Assembly (NCBI RefSeq): GCF_022513565.1
Contig: NZ_JAKWBE010000009.1
Span: forward strand, 1-64,000
DNA length: 64,000 bases
Origin: Streptomyces gilvus
Lineage (GTDB): Bacteria > Actinomycetota > Actinomycetes > Streptomycetales > Streptomycetaceae
Reading direction: 5' to 3'
Positions 38,356 to 47,404 of the stretch are shown one piece after another (the first letter of the stretch is position 1; each line of letters starts with the position of its first letter). A program made the position numbers and the translations under genes. The notes below the pieces were generated by a model that was not told the origin of the DNA, searched no databases, and was given only the letters and a program-made list of their open reading frames with translations.

Positions 38356-39509
38356 CCCACGCCCCCGGGCACGAAACGACGCACGGGTACCGTCGCGTCG
38401 TGTGCGGCGAGGAAGGCGTCCACGGCGGTGTTCCAGCCGAAGCACTCCGCACGCGCGCGTGCCGCCTCCCGCCGCTCCCGCTCGGGGAGTTGGAGCATCA
38501 TGTCGACGGCGTCGGCGAAGGCTTCCCCGTGGTCGGCCGCGACGGCGCCCGCCGACCCGACGACCTCGGGCAGCGCGGACGACGTGCTCACGACGACCGG
38601 CGTGCCGCAGGCCATGGCCTCCAGCGCGGCCAGCCCGAACGTCTCGGCGGGCCCGGGGGCCAGGCACACGTCGGCCGAGGCCTGCAGCGCGCCCAGCGCC
38701 TCGCGGTCGGAGACGTGCCCGAGGAAGGTCACCGGCAGTCCGCGCTCACGCGCCCGCAGTTCGAGCCGCGCCCGCAGCGGCCCGTCCCCGGCCACCACCA
38801 GCACGGCCTTCCTGCCGCGGCGCAGCAGCGCCTCCAGGGCGTCCAGCGCGGTGCCGGGCCGCTTCTCGACGGACAGCCGGGTGCAGGTGACGATCAGCGT
38901 CTCGTCCACGCGCGCGTACCGGGCGCGCAGCTCCGCGTCGTACAGCGCGGGATGCCGCTCCACCAGGTCGACGCCCAGCGGGGCGCGGACGACGTTGCGG
39001 GCGCCGATCCGCACGAACTCCCGCTCGGCGAACTCGGTCGTGCACACCACGCGCGCGTACGTGTGCGCCGTACGGAGGTTGAGGGCGTCGGCGGCACGCC
39101 GGGCGGCGTTCTCGGGCAGGCCCCAGGTGCGCAGGACGCCGTCGGCGGTCTCGTGGGAGACCATCACGGCGGGGACACGGGCCCGCCGGGCCCACTTGCC
39201 GGTCCAGCGCAGGGTGGTCCGGTCGGAGACCTCCAGGCGGTCGGGGGCCAGTTCCTCCAGCAGCCGGGTCACGCGCCGCTTGTCGGTCAGGACCCGGTAG
39301 CCGCCGGTGCCGGGAAGGAGCGGCCCCGGCAGCGTGATGACGCGGCCCTGCTCGGTGTCCCGGTCGTCGGCGCGCTCGCCCGGCACGATCAGGACGGGTT
39401 CGTGTCCGGCGGCCTTGTAGCCCTTGCCCAGCTCGCGCAGGGCGGTGCGCAGACCGCCGGAAGCGGGGGCGACGAAGTTGGCCAGTCGCACGATGCGCAG
39501 GGGGGTCAT
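38352..39509 (-). CDS. GT4-family glycosyltransferase (second of pair)
   Basis: The 385-residue GT-B enzyme begins LRIVRLANFVAPASGGLRTAL and has the nucleotide-sugar-binding half with VTCTRLSVEKRPG and GDGPLRARLE. The E-x7-E motif is in AETFGLAALEAMACGTPVV. The GDP- or UDP-sugar donor is not certain; mannosyltransferases of the MgtA/PimB type are similar in layout. It is translationally coupled at both ends by four-base overlaps, to the other glycosyltransferase upstream and to the GDSL esterase downstream. It probably acts at the inner face of the membrane on a lipid-linked or small-molecule acceptor. Confidence 0.88.
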   Translation of the reverse strand: MTPLRIVRLANFVAPASGGLRTALRELGKGYKAAGHEPVLIVPGERADDRDTEQGRVITLPGPLLPGTGGYRVLTDKRRVTRLLEELAPDRLEVSDRTTLRWTGKWARRARVPAVMVSHETADGVLRTWGLPENAARRAADALNLRTAHTYARVVCTTEFAEREFVRIGARNVVRAPLGVDLVERHPALYDAELRARYARVDETLIVTCTRLSVEKRPGTALDALEALLRRGRKAVLVVAGDGPLRARLELRARERGLPVTFLGHVSDREALGALQASADVCLAPGPAETFGLAALEAMACGTPVVVSTSSALPEVVGSAGAVAADHGEAFADAVDMMLQLPERERREAARARAECFGWNTAVDAFLAAHDATVPVRRFVPGGVG

Positions 39510-40642
39510 GCCGCCACCGCCGTCTTCCGGCGGGCGCCGAGGACCGCCCCGTAGTGACCGATCAGCTGGTCGCCGACGGCCGCCCAGGTGCGCCCCTCGA
39601 CGGTGGCTCGTGCGGTGGCGCCGAAGGCGATCCGGCGCTCCGTGTCCGCCGCCAGGAAGCGCACGGCCTCCCGTACGGCGTCGGCGTCGCGGGGCGGGAC
39701 GAGGAGACCGGTGCGGTCGTGGGCGACCAGGTCCAGGGGGCCGCCGACGGCCGGGGCGACCACCGGGACACCGCTGGCCATGGCCTCCTGGACGGTCTGG
39801 CAGAAGGTCTCGAAGGGCCCGGTGTGCGCGAAGACGTCCAGCGACGCGTAGATCCGGGCGAGGTCGTCGCCGGTGCGGCGGCCCAGGAAGGCCGCGCCCG
39901 GCAGCACCTCTTCCAGGCTCGGCCGGCTCGGGCCGTCACCGACGATCACGACCTTCACGCCGTCCAGTCCGCAGACGCCGGCGAGCAGCTCGATGTGCTT
40001 CTCGGGGGCGAGCCGGCCGACGTAGCCGACGATCAGCTCCCCGTTCGGGGCGAGTTCGCGGCGCAGGGCGTTGTCGCGCAGGTCCGGGCGGAAGCGGACG
40101 GTGTCCACGCCGCGCGGCCAGAGCCTGACCCGGGGCACGCCGTGGGTCTCGAGGTCGTGCAGGGAGGCGCTGGAGGGGGCCAGGGTGAGGTCGGCGGCCG
40201 AGTGGACGGAGCGGATGCGCCGCCAGGCGGCGGCCTCGCCGGCGCCCATGTAGGTGCGGGCGTATCCGGCCAGGTCCGTCTGGTAGACGGCGACGGCCGG
40301 GACGCCGAGCCGGGCGGCGGCCGCCATGCCGCGGACGCCGAGGACGAAGGGGCTCGCCAGGTGCACGATGTCGGCACGGTGCTCGACGATCGCCGCGGCG
40401 AGGCGCCGGCTGGGCAGCGCCACGCGGACCTGGGGATAGCCGGGGAGCGGGAGGGAGGGGACACGGACGACGGGGCACGGCGCCGAGGCGTCGGGCCGCT
40501 TGCCGGCGGTGGGGGGCGGGGCCGGCGCGACGACGAGCGGGGAGTGACCGCGATCTACGAGGTGCCGGGCGGTCTGGAGCGCGCAGTGGGCCACGCCGTT
40601 CACATCGGGGGGAAAGGATTCGGTCACGATGACGACACGCAT
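39506..40642 (-). CDS. GT4-family glycosyltransferase, MgtA-like
   Basis: The 378-residue GT-B enzyme opens with VVIVTESFPPDVNGVAHCAL, as in actinobacterial lipid alpha-mannosyltransferases (MgtA/PimB'-like), and includes AVYQTDLAGYA, YVGRLAPEKHIELLAG and the E-x7-E motif in PFETFCQTVQEAMASG. In mycobacteria and corynebacteria such enzymes mannosylate glycolipids with GDP-mannose. The exact acceptor here is not known. The gene heads a three-gene overlapping operon with a second GT4 enzyme and a GDSL esterase; the set looks like a small glycolipid-modification pathway. About 180 bases separate its start from the helical-repeat gene. Confidence 0.88.
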   Translation of the reverse strand: MRVVIVTESFPPDVNGVAHCALQTARHLVDRGHSPLVVAPAPPPTAGKRPDASAPCPVVRVPSLPLPGYPQVRVALPSRRLAAAIVEHRADIVHLASPFVLGVRGMAAAARLGVPAVAVYQTDLAGYARTYMGAGEAAAWRRIRSVHSAADLTLAPSSASLHDLETHGVPRVRLWPRGVDTVRFRPDLRDNALRRELAPNGELIVGYVGRLAPEKHIELLAGVCGLDGVKVVIVGDGPSRPSLEEVLPGAAFLGRRTGDDLARIYASLDVFAHTGPFETFCQTVQEAMASGVPVVAPAVGGPLDLVAHDRTGLLVPPRDADAVREAVRFLAADTERRIAFGATARATVEGRTWAAVGDQLIGHYGAVLGARRKTAVAA

Positions 40643-40790
40643 ACCGGTGTTCTCGCCGGGCTGGACGTGGTCGCGTCAACGTGGATCTTTGCGAACGATG
40701 AACGTCCCGTGAGCGTTCCTTCGCACACCCGAGCAGGTCAGACCGTGTCCATGACCGTCTGACCCACGGGTCACCCGTCGTTCACCTGCC

Positions 40791-40805
40791 GGCCCCGAAA
40801 GGGCC
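40791..40805 (-). terminator. Hairpin after the helical-repeat gene
   Basis: GGCCC at 40791-40795 pairs with GGGCC at 40801-40805 around a C-GAAA-like loop, about 20 bases past the stop of the minus-strand gene at 40826. It is short and has no T-tract. Confidence 0.4.
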
Positions 40806-40825
40806 CGGTGAACCTCTGCGTCTCC

Positions 40826-42244
40826 TCACACGGCGGGTCCGTCGGGGGCGATGCGGCTGCGTACGGCGGTCTGGACCTCGGCCTCCTCGGCCGGATCGGC
40901 GGCCAGCCTGCGGAGCTGTTCCACGACCCTGGCGTCACCGGTCTCGGCGTGCCGGGCGGCGATCTCACGGGTGGACTCCTCGCAGTCCCAGAGGCATTCC
41001 ACGGCGAAGCCGGCGGGGAAGGAGGGGTCGGTGGCGGCGAGGGCGCGGGCGGCCCTGCCGCGCAGATGGGAGGAGGCGGTCTCGCGGTAGATGTGGCGCA
41101 GGACGGGAGCGGCGCAGACGATGCCGAGCCGTCCGGTGCCGTCGACGAGGGTCCACAGGGTCGGGGCGTCGGGTCCCTCGCCCCGTACGGCCTCCCGCAG
41201 CGCCCCCAGGACGAGGTCCTTGTCCTCGGTGCCGCCCCGGCAGGCGAGCATGCGCCCGGCCGCGGCGCCCAGGGCGTCGGGCCGGTGGGCCCAGCCGCGC
41301 GCGCGGTCGACGGCGGCGATGCTGCGCATCCGTTCGAAGGCGTCGACGGCGGCTTCCACGACGACCGTCGGCCCGGTGGTCACGGCGCCCTCGATCAGGT
41401 CGAGGGCGCTGGGATCATTGCTGTCGGCGAGGTAGCGCAGGGCGGTGCAGCGGGCTCCGTCGCTGCCGTCGACGGCGGCCCGCAGGATCTCGGGACGGTC
41501 CTCGGGGCCGGCGACGGCGACGAGACAGCGGGCGGCGGGGACGTGCAGCGCGGCACCGCGCTCGACGCCCTGCTGGGCCCACTCGAACACCGCTTGGACG
41601 CTCCACCCCGGACGGGGCCCGGTTGGTCGCATCTGGCGTTGCCATCGGTCGAAGCAGCCGGCCTCCTGGGCGGCACGCACGCGTGTGGCGATCGATTCGC
41701 GGGAGTCCTCCGCCCACAGCCGCCAGGGCCGTGGCTCAAAAGCGTCGCGTACGGCGGCGGCCAGCTCGGCCTCGCCCTCGGCGTCGGTGGCGAAGCGGGC
41801 GAGCACGGGCGTGGCGAGGGCCCGTAGGCCGGCGTCGTCGTCGCGCAGCGCCAGCTCGTCCAGGGCCCAGGCCCAGTTGGAGCCGCTCGCGGCGTACCTG
41901 CGCAGCAGCGCGAGCGCGTCCAGCCGGCCGTAGGAGGCGAGGTGGCCGAGGACGGCCAGGGCCAGGCCGGTGCGGGACTCCTCGGTGTCGAAGGCGTCCT
42001 CGACGTCGAAGAGGTGCGCCTCGATCTCGTCCAGCTCGCCGTTCAGGTCGAGGTAGAGACGGGCGTAGTACAGGGAGCGGTTCTCCACCTGCCAGTCGTG
42101 GCGGGGGTCGCGCAGCACGCAGTGGTTCAGGGCCGCGAGCGCCTCGGCGCGCGGGGCGGTGAGAGCGTGCAGCGTGCCGTCGCCGCGGCCCCGCTGGAGC
42201 AGGCCGAGCAGCGTACCGCTGGGCGCTATGACCGGTTCGAACAT
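40826..42244 (-). CDS. HEAT-repeat-like helical protein
   Basis: The 472-residue protein is nearly all helical and contains repeating units of about 35-45 residues, such as LAVLGHLASYGRLDALALLRRYA, LRALATPVLARFATDAEGEAELA and CTALRYLADSNDPSALDLIEG. This resembles HEAT/armadillo-like scaffolds. No catalytic motif, signal or membrane segment is seen. The ATG at 42244 begins MFEPVIAPSG; a GAGG lies about 9 bases upstream, and longer frames look non-coding. It stands as a single gene with its own promoter region. The function is unknown; such proteins are usually protein-protein adaptors. Confidence 0.78.
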   Translation of the reverse strand: MFEPVIAPSGTLLGLLQRGRGDGTLHALTAPRAEALAALNHCVLRDPRHDWQVENRSLYYARLYLDLNGELDEIEAHLFDVEDAFDTEESRTGLALAVLGHLASYGRLDALALLRRYAASGSNWAWALDELALRDDDAGLRALATPVLARFATDAEGEAELAAAVRDAFEPRPWRLWAEDSRESIATRVRAAQEAGCFDRWQRQMRPTGPRPGWSVQAVFEWAQQGVERGAALHVPAARCLVAVAGPEDRPEILRAAVDGSDGARCTALRYLADSNDPSALDLIEGAVTTGPTVVVEAAVDAFERMRSIAAVDRARGWAHRPDALGAAAGRMLACRGGTEDKDLVLGALREAVRGEGPDAPTLWTLVDGTGRLGIVCAAPVLRHIYRETASSHLRGRAARALAATDPSFPAGFAVECLWDCEESTREIAARHAETGDARVVEQLRRLAADPAEEAEVQTAVRSRIAPDGPAV

Positions 42245-42546
42245 GGGAAACAGCCTCACATCAAGCGTCGACGCAACCGGGGGTCCTGCTTCACCTGGCC
42301 GCGTGACAACACGTCGGGGCGCCCGCCGTTTCCTGCTTGCTGTAGACCATCTTCCTCTGCCTCTCGTCAGTGGGCCCGTGCGGACCGCATCACGGTCCGC
42401 GCGGTGCGGCAACCTCTGCCCAGCCATCGCGTCCGTGAATCACGACGTCATGATGACTCGGCACTTCGACCTGCCGCGACCGAAATTTCGGCGGCCCTGT
42501 ACCGCCTCCCCCGTTTTCTGTGTTTTCGCTGGTCAGAACATGCGTA
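42245..42546. other. 302-base gap with short palindromes
   Basis: No gene is seen. It contains perfect palindromes GTCATGATGAC (42447-42457) and CCGAAATTTCGG (42480-42491), both AT-rich for this genome. The 5' part must carry the promoter of the helical-repeat gene; the second palindrome lies about 55 bases past the ankyrin gene's stop and could aid its termination. Confidence 0.5.
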
Positions 42547-42939
42547 TCAGTGTGCGCCGAACAATTCGAGCAGATCTGTCTTGCCGAACATCCGGGCGGT
42601 GTCGACGGCCGACGGAGTCCCCAGGGAGGGGTCGGCGCCACCCTCCAGAAGGACCTTGATGACGTCCGTCTCACCCTTGAAGACGGCACCGGCGAGCGGG
42701 GTCTGACCCCGGTCGTTGACCTCGTCGGCGGGGGCGCCCCGGTCGAGCAGCGCGCGGACCGCCTCGGCGTGGCCGTGATAGGCGGCGAGCATCACGAGCG
42801 AGTCGCCCCGGTCGTTGGTGAGGCTGGCGGGAACACCCGCGTCGACGTACGCCACGAGCGCCTCGGTGCGCCCCTGCCGGGCCAGATCGAAGATCTTGGT
42901 CGCCAGCTCCACGACCGCCGGGTCGGGGGCTTCAGTCAT
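42547..42939 (-). CDS. Small ankyrin-repeat protein
   Basis: The 130-residue protein is made almost wholly of about three ankyrin repeats: DAGVPASLTNDRGDSLVMLA, then GHAEAVRALLDRGAPADEVN and DRGQTPLAGAVFKGETDVIK, and a final partial one. Ankyrin proteins of this size are usually protein-binding adaptors. It has no signal peptide. It is not obviously linked to its neighbours. The ATG at 42939 is the first in frame and gives a normal N-terminal cap. Confidence 0.85.
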   Translation of the reverse strand: MTEAPDPAVVELATKIFDLARQGRTEALVAYVDAGVPASLTNDRGDSLVMLAAYHGHAEAVRALLDRGAPADEVNDRGQTPLAGAVFKGETDVIKVLLEGGADPSLGTPSAVDTARMFGKTDLLELFGAH

Positions 42940-43199
42940 CGGCCGGACCGCCTCTCATACAACCGTTCAGGTGAATCGCAAGGGTACTGGTTGTCGCCGC
43001 ACATGGCCCGAAGCGCCGGAGGTAAAGATCACCACAGACCCGGTCGGACGCAAGTGTCCTGCTCAACCGGCCCTGGACAGCTCGGCCGAACTGGGGAAAT
43101 CCACCAGATTTCACCCAGTTGCACCTTTTATCGTATGGATACATGCTGTGATCCTGGAAGTACTCATGGTGACTGTCCCCACGAACCAGGAGATCCCAA

Positions 43200-43394
43200 A
43201 TGATCCTGTCCATCTCAGGCGTGGTCCTGCTCGGCATCGTCGTGTTCCTCTTCTTCCGCAAGGACGGCCTGAAGGCGTCGCACGCGATGGTCTCGGCCCT
43301 CTTCGGCTTCTACCTGTCGAGCACGGCGATCGCACCGAGCATCAAGGCCGGCGGCGAGAGCCTGGCCAGCCTGCTCGGCGGCATCAAGTTCTGA
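43200..43394 (+). CDS. 64-residue membrane protein before the FtsK-like gene
   Basis: This short protein starts with a membrane helix (SISGVVLLGIVVFLFF). It then has the segment FRKDGLKASHAMVSALFGFYL, the helix-like SSTAIAPSIKAGG and a glycine-rich end. AGGAG lies about nine bases before the ATG. It sits 40 bases before an FtsK-like gene on the same strand, so the two may be co-transcribed. Similar tiny membrane proteins sit beside FtsK/TraB-like genes in Streptomyces as far as I recall; the function is unknown. Confidence 0.85.
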   Translation: MILSISGVVLLGIVVFLFFRKDGLKASHAMVSALFGFYLSSTAIAPSIKAGGESLASLLGGIKF

Positions 43395-43434
43395 CGCCGC
43401 CCGTCCCGTCCGTACGCACCATCAGGAGACAGCC

Positions 43435-45042
43435 GTGGCCCGCCGCCCCCTCCCTCGCATCCTGAGCACAGGCCGCGCGCAGATCGCCCGGAGCCGGGAG
43501 CTGGCCCGGACGGCGGCCGACAGCGCCACCGACGTCCTCCATCCGCTGATCACGATCACGCGCGGTCTGCGTCGGCTGGCGGGGGCCGGGCGGCGCAGAT
43601 GGGTCGAGACCCCCAAGGACAAGCGCGGACCGGTGCTGTTCCTGGTGGCGTCGGTGGTCCTGGTCGTGGCGCTCGTGCCGTACGGCCCGCTGCTCGCCGC
43701 CATCGTGGTGATGGCGGCGGCGGCCTGGCAGGGCCGCGACCGCGAACCGCCCGCTCCGGACGGCCCCGACGAGTCGCGCACAGAGCGCCTCAAGTCGCTC
43801 TACGAGGCCCTGGTGCCGTACTTCTCGACCCCGGAGGACCCCGCCCCCCTCTACGCCCACGGCGGCGAGTGGGAGAAGGCCTTCCCGACCTACGAGTTCG
43901 ACGAGTCCGGCCGGGTCACCGAGCTCGTGATCCGCTACCCCGCGTACTTCCCGGACGGCGAGGCCGGGGCCCGCGCGCGGATCGAGCAGCTGCTGCACGC
44001 CAAGTCGGGCCGCGGCCGCGAGTACCGCTTCGCCTGGGACGAGGAGGGCAACCAGCTCACGGTCACCGTCCTGTCCCCGCTGCCCACCGGCCTGTGCGCC
44101 CAGCGCTTCGTCACGGCACCGGGCGAGACGGTCCTCGGCTTCACCGACCCCTCCCAGGTCCAGCGCACGCTCCCCCTCACCTACGGTGAGGAACAGCGCG
44201 ACGTCCCGCCGGTCGTCTGGCGCACCGGCGTCCGTTCCACCGAGCCGCACCTGCTGGTGATGGGCCAGCCGGGCAGCGGCACCTCCACCCTGCTGCGCTC
44301 CATCGCCCTGCAGGCCCTGCAGCACGGCGACATCGTCGTCGTCGACGGGGGCGGCACCGGCGAGTACGCGTGCCTGACCGGCCGGGACGGCGTACTGGCC
44401 GTCGAGTGCGGGCTGGCCGGGGCGCTGGCCAGCCTCGAATGGGCCGCCACCGAGACGGAGCGCCGGCTGATCGCCGCCAACCGCGCCCGTCAGGCGGGGC
44501 ACCCGCCGCCGGAGGACACGAGGCGCCCGCTGTGGATCCTGCTGGACCACCCCACGGCCTTCAGCCACCTCGCCGCCGCGGACGGCCGCAAGGACCCGCA
44601 GGCCCTGCTCCAGGTCCCGCTCCGGCACGGCCGCGCCGCCAACGTCACGGTGGTGGTGGCCGACCAGTTCGACAACACGGACACGCTGACCGACGCGGTA
44701 CGGCAGCACACACGCGCGCGTGTCGTGCTCGGACCGGCGACGGCCGGGCAGCTGGAGGCGGTGCTGGGCGCACCGCCGCACACGACGCCGGTCGCCGACG
44801 TCCCGCCCGGCCGCGGCTACGCGCGCCTGGGCGCCGGACCGGTGCACCGGCTCCAGGTCCCCGCCACTCCGGACCCCTACGACGACGCGACCAGCGAAGC
44901 GGACCGGCAGGCGGTGCTGGCCCTCCTGCCCCGGCGAACCGCCCCCGCCGACGCGGAGGGGATGGCAGCCGACGGGATCGAGGCCGAGGTGGTCGAGACG
45001 GAAGCGGCGACCGCGAAGGCCGTGGCAGCCGAGACGTCCTAG
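43435..45042 (+). CDS. FtsK/SpoIIIE-like membrane ATPase with an altered Walker A
   Basis: The 535-residue protein has two adjoining N-terminal hydrophobic segments (VLFLVASVVLVVALVPYG and LLAAIVVMAAAAW, residues about 65-100) and an FtsK-like RecA-fold domain (about 230-470). The phosphate-binding loop reads GQPGSGTSTLL, with Thr where the Walker A lysine is expected. The Walker B is RPLWILLDHP. If the loop is the true site, ATP hydrolysis may be weak or the protein may be a structural member of the family. The GTG at 43435 has CAGGAGAC before it. It is followed by the 154-bp tandem repeats, so its transcription may end there. Plasmid-like transfer genes are absent. Confidence 0.82.
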   Translation: MARRPLPRILSTGRAQIARSRELARTAADSATDVLHPLITITRGLRRLAGAGRRRWVETPKDKRGPVLFLVASVVLVVALVPYGPLLAAIVVMAAAAWQGRDREPPAPDGPDESRTERLKSLYEALVPYFSTPEDPAPLYAHGGEWEKAFPTYEFDESGRVTELVIRYPAYFPDGEAGARARIEQLLHAKSGRGREYRFAWDEEGNQLTVTVLSPLPTGLCAQRFVTAPGETVLGFTDPSQVQRTLPLTYGEEQRDVPPVVWRTGVRSTEPHLLVMGQPGSGTSTLLRSIALQALQHGDIVVVDGGGTGEYACLTGRDGVLAVECGLAGALASLEWAATETERRLIAANRARQAGHPPPEDTRRPLWILLDHPTAFSHLAAADGRKDPQALLQVPLRHGRAANVTVVVADQFDNTDTLTDAVRQHTRARVVLGPATAGQLEAVLGAPPHTTPVADVPPGRGYARLGAGPVHRLQVPATPDPYDDATSEADRQAVLALLPRRTAPADAEGMAADGIEAEVVETEAATAKAVAAETS

Positions 45043-45175
45043 ACCCCGGCGTCGCAGCGAGCGCGGGCGGCCGCCGGATCCCCCGCGCCGACTCCCGACG
45101 AACCCCGGTCACCCGGCGGCGCGGGCGGGAGCTACCTGCCCTGCGCCGACCACCGACAGCCCCGTCATGGGTGCA

Positions 45176-45806
45176 TGCCACTCCCCGCACCGGCCGCCGG
45201 CAGACCCCGTCCCCGCCGCCACGAACCGACGCCACCCCTCCGCACAGATCGGCGACCAAACCCCCATCACCCGCCACCGCGGACAGGTGCCACTCCCAAT
45301 CCGGCTGACGACAGACCCGACACCCACCGGCACGAGTGGATCCCACTCCCCCGCACCGGCCGACAGCACGCCCCGTCACCGGCGCCACTCCTCCACACAG
45401 ATCGGCAACCGAATCCCCCATCACCCGCCACCGCGGACAGGTGCCACTCCCAATCCGGCTGACGACAGACCCGACACCCACCGGCACGAGTGGATGCCAC
45501 TCCCCCCGCACCGGCCGACAGCACGCCCCGTCACCGGCGCCACTCCTCCGCACAGATCGGCAACCGAACCCCCATCACCCGCCACCGCGGACAGGTGCCA
45601 CTCCCGATCCCGCTGGCGACAGACCCGACACCCACCGGCACGAGTGGATGCCACTCCCCCGCACCGGCCGCCAGCAGACCCCGTCCCCGCCGCCACGAAC
45701 CGACGCCACCCCTCCCGCACCAGCCGGCGGCCGAACCCCATCACCAGCCCACCGCGGGCGGGTGTCACCCCCGCGCCGGTCGGCGGCAGACCCCCGTCAC
45801 CCCGGC
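45176..45806. repeat. Tandem repeat, about 154-165 bp units, four copies
   Basis: Units begin at 45176, 45341, 45495 and 45649, each with TGCCACTCCC-like sequence and each containing GCACCGGCCG, CCCGTC and CACCCGACACC or CCACCGGCAC blocks. The second and third units are nearly identical and 154 bp long; the first is 165 bp, and the last is diverged and ends near the MocR stop. A second TGCCACTCC start lies inside each unit, so the repeat has two sub-blocks. Because 154 is not a multiple of three, the same peptide text appears in rotating frames, so it is not a coding repeat. It fills the space between the FtsK-like gene and the convergent MocR gene. Confidence 0.8.
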
Positions 45807-47305
45807 TACGCCACAAACGTCCTCGGTGTCTCCCCGCCGCCGGAGGCCCCCGTCTCCACCAGCTTCGCGGCCGCGGCCAGCCTTGCCGCCGCCTCGTCGG
45901 CCACCGCGCCGCCGACGGTGAAAGGCAGCCGCACGTACCCCTCGAAGGCGCCGTCGACCCCGAAACGCGGGCCGGAGGGGACCCGTACGCCGACCCGCTC
46001 CCCCGCCTCCGCCAAGCGGGACCCGGACAGACCCCCCGTGCGGACCCACAGCGTGAGCCCGCCCCGGGGTACCTCGAACTCCCAGTCCGGCAGCTCCCGC
46101 CGTACCGCCGCGACGAGGGCGTCCCGGTTCTCCCGGGCCTGCCCCCGGCGGATGTCGACCGCCTCGGCCCAGCCGCCCGTGTTGAAGAGCCAGTTCACCG
46201 CCAGCTGCTCCAGCACCGGCGTTCCCAGATCCGCGTAAGCCCGCGCGGCGACCAGGCTGCGGATCACGTCGGGGGCCGCGCGCACCCAGCCGATGCGCAT
46301 GCCCGCCCAGAACGCCTTGCTGGCCGAGCCGACGGTGATGACGCTGGACCCGGCAGGGTCGAAGGCGCACACCGGCCGTGGCATCTCGACGTCCTCATCC
46401 AGCCACAGCTCGCTCATCGTCTCGTCCGCGATCAGCACCGTCCCCGCCGACCGGGCCGCCTCCACCAGCTGCCGCCGCTGGTTCTCGCCCGCGAGCGCGC
46501 CGGTGGGGTTGTGGAAGTCGGCGACGATGTAGGCGAGCCGCGGTGCCGCGTCACGCAGCACCTGACGCCAGCGGTCCAGATCCCAGCCTTCGAGCCCCTC
46601 GGCCATCGCGACCGGCACCAGCCGCGCCCCCGCCTCCCGCATCAGCTGCAGGATGTTGGCGTACGAGGGCGATTCGACGGCGATCCGCTCGCCGCGGCCC
46701 GCGAAGAGATGGCAGATCGCGTCGATGGCGCCCATGGCGCCCGTCGTGACCATGATCTGCTCAGGCATCGTCGGGATCCCGCGCGCGGTGTAGCGGTCGG
46801 CGATCATCGAACGCAGGGCTGGGAGTCCCGCCGGATAGTCGCCGTGGGTGTGGGCGTACGGCGGCAGTTCCTCCAGCGCGCCCTGCACGGCCCGGGTCAG
46901 CCACGGCTCGGGAGCGGGCAGCGCCGCGCAGCCCAGGTCGATCATCGAGCCGAGAGCCTCGGGGGGCAGCGGTTCCAGCCCGCGCGCGGGGAGCGGATTT
47001 CCCGCCGGTACGGCCGTCCAGCTGCCCGCGCCGCGCCTCGACTCCAGGAAGCCCTCGGTGCGCAGCGCCTCGTAGGCCGCGGCGACCGTCGTACGGCTCA
47101 CGGACAGGGCGAGGGCCAGTTCTCGCTCGGCGGGCAGACGTGCGGCCACCGGGACGCGGCCCTCCAGCACCAGCAGCCGGATGCCGTCGGCCAGCGCCCG
47201 GTAGGCGGGCGGGCGGCGGGTGCCGGGGCCGGCCGGGCGGTCCTGCTGGGAGTTGAGCAGCCGAGCGAGCTGCGCGGCGCCCATCGCCGACGTCCAATGG
47301 GCCAT
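45806..47305 (-). CDS. yczR: MocR-type regulator (GntR-aminotransferase fusion), YczR-like
   Basis: This 499-residue MocR protein has an N-terminal winged helix (ARLPAERELALALSVSRTTV) and a class-I aminotransferase-like domain with the PLP lysine in VGSASKAFWAGMRIGW and an Asn/Tyr-type motif in VADFHNPTG. Proteins of this type sense pyridoxal phosphate. It is divergent from a YczE-like membrane gene; the yczR-yczE pairing is known for Bacillus-type genomes. It probably regulates that gene, with direct GGCCATGG repeats at 47300-47307 and 47332-47339 as possible sites. The first overlaps its own ATG, which may mean self-control. The ATG at 47305 is favoured by an AAGGTGGA site. The 3' end abuts the tandem repeats. 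Confidence 0.87.
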   Translation of the reverse strand: MAHWTSAMGAAQLARLLNSQQDRPAGPGTRRPPAYRALADGIRLLVLEGRVPVAARLPAERELALALSVSRTTVAAAYEALRTEGFLESRRGAGSWTAVPAGNPLPARGLEPLPPEALGSMIDLGCAALPAPEPWLTRAVQGALEELPPYAHTHGDYPAGLPALRSMIADRYTARGIPTMPEQIMVTTGAMGAIDAICHLFAGRGERIAVESPSYANILQLMREAGARLVPVAMAEGLEGWDLDRWRQVLRDAAPRLAYIVADFHNPTGALAGENQRRQLVEAARSAGTVLIADETMSELWLDEDVEMPRPVCAFDPAGSSVITVGSASKAFWAGMRIGWVRAAPDVIRSLVAARAYADLGTPVLEQLAVNWLFNTGGWAEAVDIRRGQARENRDALVAAVRRELPDWEFEVPRGGLTLWVRTGGLSGSRLAEAGERVGVRVPSGPRFGVDGAFEGYVRLPFTVGGAVADEAAARLAAAAKLVETGASGGGETPRTFVA

Positions 47306-47404
47306 GGGAATCAGTCCACCTTCCTCGAATTGGCCATGGATGATGCTTCCACCCACGCCCCAGGGTGACATGCACCAGGCCACTCCGACCACAGGGGGTA
47401 CGAC

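Noticed and set aside
42480..42491. A terminator at the AT-rich palindrome CCGAAATTTCGG
   Set aside because: Only 12 bp, with no loop and no T-run; kept as a palindrome, not called as a terminator.
45109..45816. Minus-strand ORFs with repeating Gly/Trp/Arg peptide text in the tandem repeat
   Set aside because: The 154-bp period rotates the frame, so the same peptide appears in three frames; no ribosome site or stable start. It is not coding.
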